From Deuterostichococcus epilithicus (taxonomy: Eukaryota; Chlorophyta; Trebouxiophyceae; Prasiolales; Stichococcaceae), in contig JAVTLE010000023.1 of the NCBI GenBank assembly GCA_033439295.1, positions 2,826,530 to 2,890,529 of the forward strand: a stretch of 64,000 nucleotides of DNA. The letters are read 5' to 3'. Shown piece after piece: positions 45,901 through 56,100 of this stretch. Made by a program: the position numbers and the translations under genes. The first letter of the stretch is position 1. Each line of letters begins with the position of its first letter. Below the pieces are notes generated by a model, which saw nothing but the letters and a program-made list of their open reading frames with translations, made no database searches and was not told the origin of the DNA.

Positions 45901-45932
45901 GAGGCCGCGGCGGACGAGGCCGCGGCTTTTGA
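39983..45932 (+). CDS. Ubiquitin carboxyl-terminal hydrolase, USP36/42-like, with GAR tail
   Basis: Cysteine protease that removes ubiquitin from proteins. The proposed start at 39983 gives a Pro/Ala-rich N-terminus. The exon at about 40312-40655 has the Cys box [18 protein letters not shown]. The exon ending 41574 has [19 protein letters not shown]. The exon at about 41917-42113 has the zinc-ribbon region (CTECG to [11 protein letters not shown]), where the last Cys is Gln. The exon at about 42410-42675 has LQLKRFEF and the His box [12 protein letters not shown]. From 43207, [13 protein letters not shown] closes the fold. A long Ser/Asp-rich tail follows (44459-45200). Then comes [14 protein letters not shown] (about 45440-45480), matching the C-terminal motif of USP36 (DxEFDRGKxKK). 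The last exon (45790-45932) encodes a Gly-Arg tail. USP36 acts in the nucleolus on ribosome biogenesis factors, and the tail fits that place. The splice site before the QEDAHEY exon is uncertain. Confidence 0.88.
45790..45932 (+). other. Glycine-arginine-rich (RGG) tail of the deubiquitinase
   Basis: In the frame ending at TGA 45930-45932 the exon reads RGRGG ... [17 protein letters not shown] ... GRGRGF. A hydrophobic Ala/Val reading in another frame is a shadow. GAR tails are typical of fibrillarin and other nucleolar RNA-binding proteins. Confidence 0.8.
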
Positions 45933-45948
45933 CGCGCGTTGCAATCCC

Positions 45949-45953
45949 TGTAA
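45949..45953 (+). terminator. Candidate polyadenylation signal of the deubiquitinase gene
   Basis: TGTAA about 17 bases after the stop codon; close, but it matches the algal signal. Confidence 0.35.
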
Positions 45954-46585
45954 TAATAATGTGTTGTCACGGCGTTGAGCAGGCGTTTCGTTTCGGAAGA
46001 CGCAGATTGTTTGGTGATCATCTTGGCGGCCGTGATCGTGTCGTGTGTGACGATTCTAAACGCACGAAGGAGGGGTGACGAGGCTGGTGAGTCGTGTGCT
46101 TTGTAAGGTTTCCGAGGCCACATTGATTTCCAGCTGAACTCCTCCAATGACTGGCAGTACGGCGCGTGTGCTGCCGTGCATGTCCCGCTGATGCTGCACG
46201 TTTCAACCGTCGCTTCCTGAAGCCACGAAAGATCTTGCGACCAAACATGTAGGCACGTCGCACCTCCAAAGAGGACCAGTCCGATGCAGGCCAGGTCCAA
46301 GCCCTTTCCAACGGCCTGTCCACCTCGCGGCTTCCACCTTCCATCGGAGGAGTCAAACTGCCACCTCGCCCTCGCGCTTTCAGCTGTCAACCGCTTGCCT
46401 CGGGTTCGCAGCACGCAGCGTTTCAGCCTCGAGCTGTCAAAACTAATTTGCATTAACCATCGCAACACCAACACCATCGTGGATCGGCAGTGCAAGCAAC
46501 ATCTCGCCTTCTGTCGATCATCTCACGTCAGCTGGCGTCGGACACGGCGAGGCAGCCGAGCCTGATGTGAGAAACGCCTTGGATC
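45954..46585. other. Intergenic region
   Basis: About 630 bases with no conserved frame. It separates the deubiquitinase from the RING gene and should hold the latter's promoter. Confidence 0.55.
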
Positions 46586-48948
46586 ATGAACAGATCAATC
46601 ATACTGCCGCTGCTTGCGCTGCTGGCCTGCCTCGCCTGCTCGGCGGCCACCTTCGCAAATCGGGCGCCGTCGGAGTCAGCAGCGGGGCCTGTCGAGACGC
46701 GCCTGGGCCTCGACCGGCAGCGGGTTCCGAACGAGCTCACAGGAGGCAGCTTCGAAGCCATTGGACAGGATTGCAGCGGCATACAGCTTCAAAATGGGCC
46801 GCCCGGAAGCTGTACCAGTGACGCCTTCAGGTGCTTGATACGATCACAAACTGCAGTCAGCAGACCCTCATTGAAGGCATCATAACGAACCAGAACGATT
46901 CACGAACTTGGGCTGACGCTCCACTCCGTCGTCGGACTCGGCACAGGCTGAAAGCACGCCTGGAGACAACCAACAGCGGCGGCAGCGGCGTGGGCAGCAG
47001 CAGCAGCAGCGGCGGCGCAGTCACAGATGTCTCAGATAATTCACCAGCAGGAGGCGCACAGCCTAGCCTCTTCCAGCAGAGATGGGAGAGCTGGATCGTC
47101 ACTTTTAGGCGGTCGCCACAGGGCTGCACCCCCGCCAGCCTGCTCCTCCAGGTGAGCCGGTCACCTGCTCGTGCTGGCCTGCTTGCTGAGGATTCTGCAG
47201 CAACGCACGCAAATAACCGCCTTGTGCTGTGTTGTCGAGGGGCAGATTGCAGACGCTCGATTTCTGGGTCTGCCAGCAGATTTGACTCTGCGCTGCAGCG
47301 CAGGCAGTGCATGCGAGTATCGGCTCAGCAAAACGATGCAGACAGGATCTTATTGGCGATGCCATGCAGGTCGTGCTGCCCAAGCGCAGCTGGCGCAAGA
47401 CGTGGCAGCTGCAGCAGGAACGCTTGCTGACACATCAGCACAGCATGGTGCACCGACAGCACAGGTTGACAGCCGGTAATGGCACTACTGGCATTGAAAC
47501 GGTGCCAGCGCACCACAACAGTCTAGGTAGGCTTATCAGGCTGCGCTCCCGACACAACACATGCTGCCGGGCATGTGCAGCGAATCTAGCTTGGATAAGA
47601 GACAGACCCGGTACGGGGTCTGCTGTGCCTAGCAATTCGGTGTCTGGGAGCGCCTTGCTGCTGAAAAGTACGGCGCCATGATGAATCAAGCCTTTTCCTG
47701 CTTCCCAGCCGCCAGTTTTGACTACTGTCTGCCCTGCAGCGGTGGAGCTGGCATGCTTCTGCAACACGGAGTGGCTACTGCCCAGCGCTCAGGATCGGGC
47801 ATTCAGCACCGCAGTCACACAGCGCCCGCAGCTGTGCACCTGCTGCCCTGACGGCGGCGCCTGCGGCCCAAAGCAGCGCGCAACGCCTCAGCCGCCACTC
47901 ACTGCAACTTTCGTGCTTTTCCTGGCAGTCTGCTTTGCCATCGGCATGCACAGGTGACCATGCGATGCCTGTCATGTATGTAGATGTGCCTGCTTCTGAG
48001 CAAGGGTCCCTGGCGACTTGACGAGACTTCGACCTCAACAATATTCACTGTTGCAACCGGTGTTCGCCCAGGTTAAAAGGTGAGCTGGCAGCCGAGGAAT
48101 ACGTTGCCTTGCCGGCCATTGCTGCAGCCGGCGCCGCTTACGAGCGAAAAGGTGTGGATGTCGTGTTGCATCGACCCGATGCACACAACCTGAACCTGAT
48201 ATGAAAGCGATGCAAACATCCCTGCAGATGCACAGCAGGAGCACATGACAGCTGACCAGCGCTCGCAGTTGACATCCAGCGTGGCTTTCGCACCTGCAGA
48301 CACCCGGCCAATGGCACTGCGGCTGCTGGTGAAGCGCCCAGGCGCCAGCGCAGCCGCTGTCTGGCAGCCTTGCGACTGCCCAGTGTGCTTGGAGCGGGTA
48401 TCAGACAGCGACAGGTGGCTGCACTTTTCGTGCGGGCATGGCACCTGCGAGGCATGCCTGCGCAGCCTGGTCGAGGACAGGTGCGGACCAACATTTTGGG
48501 GATGTTCTGGGTTGCTTTCAACTTGACCTGCTACTGTGTGACTGTAACACGCACGTCCATTGCATCTGTATGGCACCCCTGCACATCAGGTTGCGGTGCT
48601 TTGTCTCACGATTGCCTGTACATGTGTCTCAGGCACATGGCGACGCGCTGCCCGTTGTGCCGGCTGCCCCTTGTGGCTGACACTGTCTTGCTCGAGGCTG
48701 GGGGCGGTGCGGCAGCACGTTCCACTGGCGTGAGCTGCACCGGTAGCAGCTGCCGATGCAGGGAAGGCAGCGAGGCCAACGCTGCAGCACAGAACCTGAA
48801 CGGCAGCACCTGTGCGGCATCAGGCTGCATGGCTCAACAGCTGGGCGACGGCGGCATCGCTTTCACGACTATAGTGGTCGGCATGAAAGATGGCAATCAG
48901 TGGCCAGTGCCTGTAGACCGCCGGCGTGATGATGCAGACGCAGTCTGA
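46586..48948 (+). CDS. Membrane-anchored RING-finger protein (probable E3 ubiquitin ligase)
   Basis: The first residues MNRSIILPLLALLACLACSA form a clear signal peptide. The next exons give a Cys-containing lumenal or extracellular part with possible N-glycosylation sites (TNCSQ, QNDSR) and GQIADARFLGLPADLTLRC (about 47240-47300). The exon at about 47740-47955 has CFCNTEWLLPS and a transmembrane helix (LTATFVLFLAVCFAIGM). A juxtamembrane exon starts at about 48073. The exon to about 48480 has CPVCLERVSDSD and FSCGHGTCEACLRSL. The last exon (from about 48631) has TRCPLCRLPL, completing a C3HC4 RING, and ends DDADAV, TGA. The order signal peptide, lumenal part, TM, RING is that of membrane E3 ligases, with the RING in the cytosol. 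The family is not named. The join near 46830 needs a frame change (DAFR to VLDTITNC): a missed short intron or a base error. Confidence 0.78.
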
Positions 48949-49347
48949 CTGCATCTGGGTTGTGCAGGCTGTGACACACCCGCATGCGAGTGCTGTGCGT
49001 GTGTGTGTGTTGGCATGAGATATCAGGATGCTCCTTGATTTTGAAGCTACACTCATGGTTTTTCTGTATGCTCTACACAACGGTCAGAGGCGAGTGCCTG
49101 GGTCTTGGACTGGCTGAAGCCAACTTTACGGTTACGTGATGTGAGCCGACACAGCAGTGCAGGGCCCGATCTTGCCGCATGAATGGAGGTCAGACGGTCC
49201 TCATTTGCGCTGTAGCAGTACCATACAGACCGCATCGTACTGCTGCGTCCACCAAGCTCAGATCAACTCGCAAAAACAGCTGAAATGTGCTGCCACTTCC
49301 CACACCAACTTTGAGCTTCGGGACGACCCAGCCTCTGGTGCAGCGGC
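48949..49347. other. Intergenic region
   Basis: 400 bases, no gene. A short TG run at about 48997-49011. Confidence 0.55.
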
Positions 49348-52300
49348 ATGAAGTACCTCTGTCACTTCCTGCATCGGCACCTGGATTTCCGGCGGTCGGA
49401 GCTGGAGTCGCTGGCGGCGTTGGCGGGCGTCGGGCCGGTGGAGTGGGAGGCCCCGCCAGGCGGGGTGGCGCACTCACCCTTCTGGCGGGTGCACCTGCCC
49501 GACGACGCAGCGGCACGACGCGTAGCCGAACGAGCGCTGCTGCTGAAGGCAAGTCTGCTGCGTTCTGCAACCTTACAGCGCACCTTCGGGTAGCATGACG
49601 CTTTGCGCAGACATGGCTTGTGGCCCACACGTGGGAAGCCGCTCACTCAAGTCGCTTATGCGCATCGGAGCAGCGCAACAGCGCGAATGCTTCGCCTCAC
49701 GAGCTCCCTCAAGCGGCCTTCGCAGCCGCACACAAAGGCGCTTGCCGTGGGGACGGTGCCGAAATGCCTGCCATGCCACGATGATACGCGTTCAGGGCCT
49801 GTACGAGGTGTGGGGCGAAGGCAGCACGTGGGAGGAGCTGGAGGCGTCCATCAGGGCAGGTCTACCAGACCGCGACACGGCATGGTTTGCCGCCGATGCC
49901 TCATGGCGCATCTGGGTGGACGGCTTTGGCTGCAGCTGCCCCGACCCAGTCGCCATGCTGAACCGGCTGGCGTTCGTGCCCTTCAAGGGGCCCGTGCGGC
50001 TGACTGACCCGCAGAACAGCTTCAGGCTCCTGAAGGTGAGATGGCTGACACCTCTGCTACGCGGCAGCCTGCAGGTGTTCAGCCGCTGACAAGGATGCGC
50101 AGTAGAGGGCAGACTGCAGAGCCACCCAGGCGCAGGCTTGGTGTCAGATGGGACAGTGCAGCTGCGCCGGCCCAGCCTTGGCAGCTGCTCATTGCACAGG
50201 CGCCGGCCTCCCCGCCACCACACAGCTGGCCACCACATCGAGTGCTGCCGCAAGATACCCGAGCCCTGGCGCGCAGATCGACACGACCGGGACGTCCGGC
50301 GTGGAGCAGCTGCCGAAGTACTGGTTCTTTGTGCGGGATGTTGCGACGCGGGATGCTGCGACGGAGCGGCAGCTGCTGCGGCGGTATCGTCTGCCGGCGC
50401 GGCGGTACTTAGGGCCCACCTCCATGGACGCTGAGCTGGCGTTCATCATGTGCAACCATGCGCTGGTGAGTGAGACGGGGGTGGCGGCGTGGACTGATGC
50501 ACGTGCAATTTTGCTGCAGACTCTTCCGCACAGGTCCTTCACGCCTCGCCTGTGAGGGGCCGCGTTGGCGCTGTGCAGAGGCAGCTGACAGCCCGGGTCA
50601 GATGCGAGCACTTGCAACGCCTGCGCTGTCAGCGCAGGTGCGGCGGGGGACGCTGGCGTACGACCCCTTCGTCGGCACGGGCAGCATGCTGATCGCGGCG
50701 GCGCATCATGGGGCCCACACCCTGGGCGCGGACATAGACATGCGCGTCATCCGGCTGGGGAAGGTGGACAAGGCCGGGCAGCCGGTACGGCTTTTAGGGT
50801 TCAGGGTTTTTGCCTCCGCGCTGCGCTGCGCTGCGCTTGCGACGGACCTTGCAGCAGCATCTCGTGCTTGTGACCTCCTGTTGCCTCCGAAAGCCCCCCT
50901 GACACAGCGTGAGCGCTCGGAGGCCGACGAGTTCTGCATGCTCCAAGACTTGAGGGTGGGTAGGCTGCCAGTGGAGAGCAGGCAAGAGCTATCTTCCCAA
51001 TCTTTATGATTGGAATACAGCAATTGACAAACGCAAGTGGGCGCAGGTGGACCTGTGGACCAACTTCAGCGACTACAGGCTGCAGGCGCCGGTGGGGCTG
51101 CTGCGGGCAGACGCGCACACCATGCCCTTCAGGCGTGCGGCTCATCATCCCCTCAGACCCCTGCCTTGAATCGCCAACGAACCTGTTGCAGCGCTGGAGA
51201 ATATGATGTTGTGCTGTTGCAGGTGCTGCACAGCACGCTGCCTGAAGGCGGCATCTAGCGCGGTGCCGGGGACCTGATGCAGCCGCTCGTGGGCGTCACC
51301 CGCCCGCGATGCCATCCAGTTATGTGTGTCGGGCCCGCCGCAGGGAAAACCTGGAGGAGGTGTTTGACGCGGTGCTGGCGGACCCGCCCTACGGGGTGCG
51401 CGCCGGCGCGCGGAAATCCGTGCACAAGGCCTTCGTCCCGCGGCCGCCGGGGGAGGCGCACTTCCCCTCCACCGCGCCGTACACCCTGGGCGAATGCCTG
51501 TCGGACTTGCTGGAGATGGCGGCGCGGCGGCTGCGGCGCGGCGGCCGCCTCGTGTATTTCCTGCCGGTGCGCCTTGCATTTGTGCACCTTTGGTTCGTTC
51601 GTGCACCTTCGATTTGTGCATTTTTCGTTTGTAAGCCGTGCATACTCGCCACACACGTGCTCAAATCCCGATCTGAGCTGCCTGCTCTGCCAGCCGTCCT
51701 GCCGCACTGAGCTTAGCTGCGGCGCTGCTGTGTAGAGCGGCAGACATTGACACCGATCTGCTGTGCTCGCCCGTGACGGCCGTCCTCTTCATAGATGATG
51801 CGCAGTCCCCTGGGTCAGTGTCGTGTCAGTCGATCGCCGCAGGTGGTGCCGGAGACATACAGCGAGGCGCTGGTGCCGACGCACCCGGCCCTCAGCGTGC
51901 TGTACAACTGCGAGCAGCTGCTGACGGACCGCTACAGGTGGGTTGCCAGCCTGTGGCGCCAGGCACGTTTGACGGGGGCGCATGCCAGTGATAGCGAGCA
52001 GACAGGCTCTGAGCCCGCGTGCGGGTCATAGATGATGCACGCGCTGCACTATGGAAGCAGCTGCGGACAGCATCACGACCAAGACGTCTGTCCGATATCT
52101 GAGCCCGTTGCACCCATGCAGCCGGCGGCTGGTCACGTTGGAAGAGGCTCTGTTCACAGTATGTGCAGCAGTGACAGCTGCAGTGACGCGCAGGCCATGT
52201 CTGACGTCCGATCTCTTGGCTCCAACGCAGCCGGCGGCTGGTCACGATGCAGAAGGTGCGGGCCTACGACGCCACCTCCGCCGCGGCGCATGCCGAGACA

Positions 52301-52456
52301 GCGGGCGCCGCCTGTAGGGAGGCGATCGATGCCATGGCGCTGTACGAGGCGGTGTGGGAGCAGCGGCCGCCGGCGGAAGACGGCGCCAGCACCAGCAGCA
52401 ACGGCAGCGGCGGCGGCGCTGCCGATCCGCGGAGGAATCGCGGAAAGCGCCTCTGA
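49348..52456 (+). CDS. TRMT11: tRNA (guanine(10)-N2)-methyltransferase catalytic subunit
   Basis: Methylates guanosine 10 of tRNAs using SAM; in other eukaryotes it works with the small partner TRMT112. Start MKYLCHFLHRHLDFRRSELE matches the family N-terminus. The exon at 49796-50034 has YEVWGEGSTWEELE and FVPFKGPVRL (THUMP-containing half). The exon to about 50466 has YRLPARRYLGPTSMDAELAF. From 50639: YDPFVGTGSMLIAAAHHGA, then LGADID (SAM site). About 51045: VDLWTNFSDYRLQAPVG. The exon at about 51340-51568 has the catalytic DPPYGVRAGARK and RRGGRLVYFLP. Then VPETYSEALVPTHPAL and YNCEQLL (51845-51937), and RRLVTMQKVRAY (from 52231) to the stop at 52456. Every block aligns with human TRMT11 in order. 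One intron has a duplicated 3' splice site. Confidence 0.92.
50797..50818 (+). repeat. Degenerate telomere-like words in a TRMT11 intron
   Basis: ttttagggttcagggttttt: one TTTAGGG and one variant TTCAGGG side by side, inside an intron. Confidence 0.45.
52084..52246 (+). repeat. Duplicated intron end / exon start in TRMT11
   Basis: The 16 bases gcagCCGGCGGCTGGTCACG occur at about 52119 and again at about 52228, each preceded by a similar gacgtc..ccgat.tct block. Both have a usable acceptor. The second continues in frame into MQKVRAYDA; the first changes to a different reading after the repeat. Confidence 0.7.
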
Positions 52457-53106
52457 GCTGCCTGCTTTGCCGTATCTGTGAGGAGGACTCAAACCCGAAC
52501 ATCACTTGCTTCAAATTGGTTTTCCTTCAGCGCTTGAAACTACAGCACACATAGAGGATACCAGCTGTCTGCGCCAGTATGCACCGCGGTGCTGTGAGAG
52601 GTCAGGCATTGAACGAGCCGGACATGAAGGTGGCGAGCTGTGATGCGGGCGCCCGTCATGGAGGCTTGTGATGCGCACTGGACTCTGTAGAATACAGGTT
52701 ATTTGCTGCGCATGGATGACAGGTCCGACGGGCGTCAGCATGAAATGGGCAGCAAAGCCACTGGCAATGACTACCCAGAGGTTCAATCTCGTGATTTGTC
52801 TGGCTGCAACCAACCGAGCAATGTCTAGCTGCTATCATTCCTGGGCGCAAAACAGGTTCATTCTGTTTGCACAATCACTTGATGGCGCTCAATTGCCACA
52901 TCCAATATTGGCGCAATGTTCGTGCGCGTGCTGGCGCCGGTGATTGTTCCGCCTGCTGTCGAGGCCGCGCGGCAACCTCTCAACTCAGCAGCAGCACGAT
53001 GCGCTGTGCCGGTGTGATCGAAAAAGACACCGCCCGCAGTTGCTGGCGCTGCCGATTGTTCAGACGGCAGCCGCATCTTGCCCCCTCAGCCGGGCGCAGC
53101 CCCGGG
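52457..53106. other. Convergent intergenic region between TRMT11 and POLA1
   Basis: 650 bases with no gene; holds the 3' ends of both genes. Confidence 0.6.
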
Positions 53107-56100
53107 TCAGCAGCAGATGTCGCGCAACGACACCCAGCGGTGGCCGCAGGCGTTACGCAGCGCGTCGACGGCCGCCGCCGCCGCGTCCAGTTCCTGCCGG
53201 ATGCCGCCCACCCGCTGCTCCGCCGCCGCCGCGTCCGCGGGCTTTGGCAGCCGCGCCAGCGCGGCGCCCACGTCCTGCAGGAGACATAAGATAGGGTTCG
53301 AGGCTTTTCATCTAGGGCCAACAAACACGCGAGTGGGTGCTGCCATGCCCAACAAGCGAAGCTGCTGAAGGGCCTCCCCGCTCACAGCCATCGCAGTTTC
53401 AGCAAGGTTCACGCACGGGAGAGCTGCATGAGCATCAATCGCCTGCGCAGGGCGCGCTGCAAGGGTGCGTGGTCTCGCAATGTCAGAGGACGGGTCCCGG
53501 TGCGCACCAGAGACCGGTGCAGGGCAGAGAGCTGCGTGTAGAGCGCCGCCTCTGTGATGGCGCGCCCCATGCTGCCGCTGGCGTCCGCCGGCGGCGCGCT
53601 GCCGTGCCGCCCGTCTGGCCCCGCTCTGCACATGCAAGCCCGTGCTCTATGGGTCACGGTTGGAGGCGAAAGGTGATGCCGACCGTTGGCGAAGCCACAC
53701 ACGTGAGAATGTGCAGTCCGAAGCTCGGCACCAGGCAGCAGCGTGTCAAGGTGCCAGCACATGTCAGCAGGCGAGCTAGCAACCATTTACAGCAAGCAAG
53801 TTACGGCAAACGCAGTACAGGCCAGGCGGTGGTGCAGTCTGGGGAGATCCTTTCTCATGGGACCCGATTCCCAAAGCTGCTGGACGGCGCCTGTGCCAGC
53901 AGGACGAAAGCATTCAGGAGGGACGAAGGAGAGGCCCTGTGTGGGAATCTCACGCGAGGCGGACATCGCGGGTGGCGCCGGGCGCCAGCTCATCGTCAGA
54001 GCGCAGCTCGCCCTCGTAGTAGCGCGCCACCGCCGCCCGCGCCGCCAGCACCGCCTGGTTCACCAGCTGCACGCCTGCGGCGGCGTGGGGCAGGGCAGCG
54101 GTCACCTGGCTGCAGTGCTGAGACTCCCCGCGCCTGCAGGGCTGGAGTCTAGGCGCTGACAGCGCTGCTGAGACGTCTGCAGCCGTGCCAGCTGCAAGTG
54201 GAGCAAACCCCAAGTCGAGCACTGGAGGCATCAGCTGATCATGCGGCATGGCAGGGGCCGAGGTACGTCCTGGAGGAAACCCGAAACCCTAAACCCTAAA
54301 CTCCAAAACCCATTTTGGAGGCGCAAGCGCACCAGAGAGCGGCGCCAGGCCCTCGGCGGCCGTGGCGCCCACCGCGTGCGGCGGCTGCANCGCGGCGGCG
54401 GCGTCGACGCCTCCGGCCAGCACCGCCTCCACGCCGCAGAACGCAAACCGCTCGCCGCTCGCGCTCGCCAGCTGCAGCGGCTCGCAGTCCTGGGGGCGCC
54501 ACGGAATCGAAACTGAACCGTCAGCTGCTGCGGCGCATCGGACATCGATGCGGTGCTCGCCGCCAGGCGCCAGCCTGGCCGTCCGTGTTGCAGCCACTCA
54601 GGGGCTGCCGCGCTGTCGGCTGCATCAGGAACGATCGAAACAGGGCTTGCCGCGTCGCCGGCTGCGTGAGAGACGATCGAACGGAGCTTTCTGGGCCACA
54701 CCTTGAAGCGGGCAGGGTCGTCAAAGAAAGCGGCGCCGGAGACCAGGGCGTCCTCGCGGGCGTCGTCGCCGCCTGCGCCAGCGGCGGCGCCCGCAAACCG
54801 GCTGGGGTCCAGGCCCAGGCAATCGGCCAGGCGCGCGACATCGGTGCCCTCGATCGGCGCGCACAGGCGCGCCACCACCGGGTGCACCTGCGGTGGTTCA
54901 GGGTTCAGATAGTGGGATGCCGGGCCTCATGTGTGTGCCTGTGATGGACACTCCAATGCAAATGCATGCCCGGCTGCACGGGCCAGGCCACGGCGCAGCA
55001 TGCTCCACGCCTCTGCTCGTACTCCTGCCCAAGGCCGACGTCGTACCTGTCCCCTTGGGATGCAGGTGATTAGTCGTCAAGACGCAGCCTTACCACGACC
55101 GCAGCACGTGGCAGGCTCCCTGCACAGTGGGCGCATCTCGTGGGAGTGCTGGGCGTTGCTCCCTGACAGGACGATCCAGGCTCCTCGAGGCTCTCTGTAG
55201 GGGAGGGGCGCACCTGCTGGGACAGGTAGTAGGCGGCGTCCACCTCCAGCTGCGCGCCCGGCGCGCGCACCTCGTCGATGTGGTACGCGCGCTGTGCCAG
55301 GCCCTTGCCGCTTCCGCCGCCAGCCGCCTCGCCCTCGCCGCGGTTGATGCAGATGATGTACGGCACCGTCTCCCCCTGCGGCACCCACAAGCATGGTCGG
55401 GGATCACACGGCAGAGGAAGCATGGCAACAGTCTCAGTGCACTGGTCGAACCCTCGCAAGCCTATCCGGTCAGTGGCATTGCAGGGAGGTCGAGCGCATC
55501 GGGCAGGCACACAGTCTAAGGTTCTACAGCATGTCAGCACTTCAGCGTCCTCCGGTAAGTCGGGGCGCCGGGCAAGGAAGCGGGACGGCTCGAACGGGAG
55601 CGAGGCGCGCCTGCATGGTGCCATTGCGCAGGCCGGCGGCCTTGCGGCGCAGGGCCACCTGCACATGCGGCTGGTTCTTGGCGTCGGGGTAGTCCTCCGG
55701 CCGCTTGGTCAGCTGCTTGGTGATGACGAACTTGTTCAGAGGCACCTGCTTCGCGTGCACCTTCTCCGCCACCTGGTGCCACACCAGCAGACAAGTCGAA
55801 ATTTTCAGCTGGCTCACTGCAAGTTCTCGATATCATGGAAAAGGGTGTGTGACTTTGCCTTGAAGGTTGGAAGCCCCAGCGTCTGAAGCAGTGCAGGGAA
55901 GAGATGCCAGTGTGCAGATGACGGCGTGCAGAGGTCGTGCAGCAGCGGCGCTTGAACAGTGAGGCCCTGCGAGCGGGACGACCGGGAGCAGGGCCAAGGC
56001 ACGCCAGGACTGAGGCAGCCGCAAAGATGCACTCACCGCGCGCAGGTGGTCGTGGATGGCGGTGACGACCTCCTCGGCTGGGCGGCCAGACAGGATGTGG

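Noticed and set aside
45687-45978. Ala/Val-rich hydrophobic frames that look like membrane helices
   Set aside because: They are alternate readings of the GRG/RGG repeat; the frame ending in TGA at 45930-45932 continues the deubiquitinase.
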